A DNA stretch of 5,648 bases from Verrucomicrobia subdivision 6 bacterium BACL9 MAG-120507-bin52 (GTDB lineage Bacteria > Verrucomicrobiota > Verrucomicrobiia > Methylacidiphilales > Verrucolacustridaceae), in contig LIBO01000072.1 of NCBI GenBank assembly GCA_001438005.1, positions 1-5,648 on the forward strand, read 5' to 3'. The position numbers and the translations under genes are program-made. Below are positions 4,608 to 5,648 of the stretch, piece after piece (position 1 is the first letter of the stretch; every line of letters begins with the position of its first letter). The notes below the pieces were generated by a model that had not been told where the DNA came from, made no database searches, and was given only the letters and a program-made list of their open reading frames with translations.

Positions 4608-5648
4608 CTCGAACTCCCGGACAAAACCACCTCGGCACACCGCCCACATAAGTTCGGATGCTCTTTGTTTTGTCCGACCGATTCCGAGTGCTTCCAACAT
4701 CGTTCACACTTCTTCCCATTCGCCGGAAAAACCGTCACCTCAACTCCTCCGCTGCCCCCCAGCACCTCAACCCCACTCACCAGACAAATCTCCTCTAGTA
4801 AATTGGCATCTTCTACGGCCAATCCTCCGCCCTTGATCTGAACCTTCGCCTCCAAGCTTTTCCCGATCTTCTTCAGCTTTCTCTGCTCCTCTAACGCCTC
4901 GTTCACCTTTCCCCGCGCCGCCAGAAGCTTCTCCCACCTCGCCGCCTCAGAATCACTCCACTGGGCTGGCATCACCGCCTCGGGAAACTTTTCCAAATGA
5001 ACCGATGTGCTCTTGCCCCCAGGCATGCTTTGCCACGCCTCCTCCGCCGTGAAAGCCAAGACCGGTGCGACCAACTTCACCAATCCATCCAAAATCTCGA
5101 ACATCGTCGTCTGGGCCGAACGCCGTTTGGGACTCCCCTCTGAATCGCAGTAAATTCTGTCCTTACACGCATCGACGTAAAACGCACTCAGCTCAACCGA
5201 ACAAAACCGATTCAACGCATGGTACACCGCCGGAAAGTTGTAGCTTTCATACGCCTCCCTCACCGTTTTAACCAACTCAGCCATTTTCGCCAAAATATAC
5301 TGGTCCAATGTCTCCCGCTCCTGCACCGCATCTTTTTTCGGATCGAATCCCGACAAATTTCCCAGCAGAATTCTCAGCGAATTCCGGATCAACCGATAAC
5401 TGTCCCCCACCCTGCCAAAGATCTCGGTCGAAAACGGCACGTCCTCCTTCGCATCCTCACTCGCCACCCACAACCTCACCACATCCGCCCCATACTTCTC
5501 CACCAACTCCATCAAGGCCGGAGGTTTCCCCCTCGATTTCGACATCTTCTTTCCATCCACATCTACCACAAATCCATTCGTCAAAACCGCCTGGAAAGGG
5601 GCTTTCCCAGTCAACGCCACCGAAAGAAGGAGGCTGGACTGAAACCAG
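4604..5648 (-). CDS. ileS: Isoleucyl-tRNA synthetase, C-terminal part (5' end outside window)
   Basis: The frame runs open off the right edge, leaving 347 visible residues and ending in TGA (4604-4606). IleS is the cytoplasmic class I synthetase that charges tRNA-Ile with isoleucine. The visible part begins WFQSSLLLSVALTGKAP, typical of the catalytic domain just before KMSKS (visible residues 34-38). Then come YGADVVRLWVAS, the helical anticodon-binding domain with YRLIRNSLRILLGNL, and a C-terminal zinc-finger-like domain. That domain has cysteine pairs CERC (314, 317) and CGRC (334, 337), as in E. coli-type IleS. The presence of this zinc domain argues for the bacterial type rather than the eukaryote-like, mupirocin-resistant type. 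After KMSKS the sequence reads RGKPP, where related synthetases usually have xGN. A GTG at 5620 is internal and is not the start. lspA follows with a 4-base overlap. Confidence 0.96.
   Translation of the reverse strand, partial: WFQSSLLLSVALTGKAPFQAVLTNGFVVDVDGKKMSKSRGKPPALMELVEKYGADVVRLWVASEDAKEDVPFSTEIFGRVGDSYRLIRNSLRILLGNLSGFDPKKDAVQERETLDQYILAKMAELVKTVREAYESYNFPAVYHALNRFCSVELSAFYVDACKDRIYCDSEGSPKRRSAQTTMFEILDGLVKLVAPVLAFTAEEAWQSMPGGKSTSVHLEKFPEAVMPAQWSDSEAARWEKLLAARGKVNEALEEQRKLKKIGKSLEAKVQIKGGGLAVEDANLLEEICLVSGVEVLGGSGGVEVTVFPANGKKCERCWKHSESVGQNKEHPNLCGRCAEVVLSGSSS
4614..4618 (-). promoter_or_regulatory. Shine-Dalgarno site supporting the lspA TTG start
   Basis: GGGAG on the minus strand sits six bases before TTG 4607-4605, inside the last codons of ileS. 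The site, the TTGA stop/start overlap and the 161-residue product agree with one another. That is why I chose this start over the upstream ATG at 4649, whose lead sequence is a poorer match and too distant. Confidence 0.5.

Overview
The window looks like ordinary bacterial chromosome carrying housekeeping and metabolic genes. I see no mobile element, phage gene, CRISPR array, tRNA or rRNA. Gene density is high, gaps are short (about 30 to 80 bases), and Shine-Dalgarno-like sites occur before several genes. The protein flavour (a DWNGTLLDD-type HAD phosphatase, an OPA-type major facilitator with a CRYNF motif, many small secreted proteins) would fit Verrucomicrobiota or a related phylum. That assignment is an impression from memory, not a demonstrated one.

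Layout, left to right. (1) Bases 1-1009, plus strand: the 3' end of a YgfZ/CAF17-type folate-binding protein gene, overlapping a cyclophilin-type peptidyl-prolyl isomerase gene whose upstream start would add a signal peptide. (2) Bases 1038-1070: a hairpin with T-runs on both sides, well placed as a shared terminator for the converging genes. (3) Bases 1086-2598, minus strand: an HAD hydrolase, then hisH (glutaminase subunit of imidazole glycerol phosphate synthase), then a 56-residue peptide gene. The peptide has a signal sequence and a CX2CX2CX3C cysteine cluster. (4) Bases 2680-4074, plus strand: a 464-residue organophosphate:phosphate antiporter-like transporter, divergent from the HAD gene. 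(5) Bases 4122-5648, minus strand: the 3' two-fifths or so of ileS followed by lspA, a classic pairing, joined by a TTGA stop/start overlap.

The genes do not form one pathway. ileS-lspA is a known translation/lipoprotein-processing neighbourhood, hisH belongs to histidine biosynthesis, and ygfZ-ppi joins iron-sulfur cluster maintenance with protein folding. The HAD enzyme and the transporter both suggest phosphorylated small molecules, but nothing here identifies a shared substrate.

No clear new multi-gene system is present. The item most worth following is the small secreted cysteine-rich peptide at 1086-1256. It has internal repeats, a possible hairpin over its ribosome binding site, and no family that I recognise. 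Secondary points are the cyclophilin start ambiguity, the loss of two substrate-site residues in the transporter relative to GlpT, and the non-ATG lspA start.
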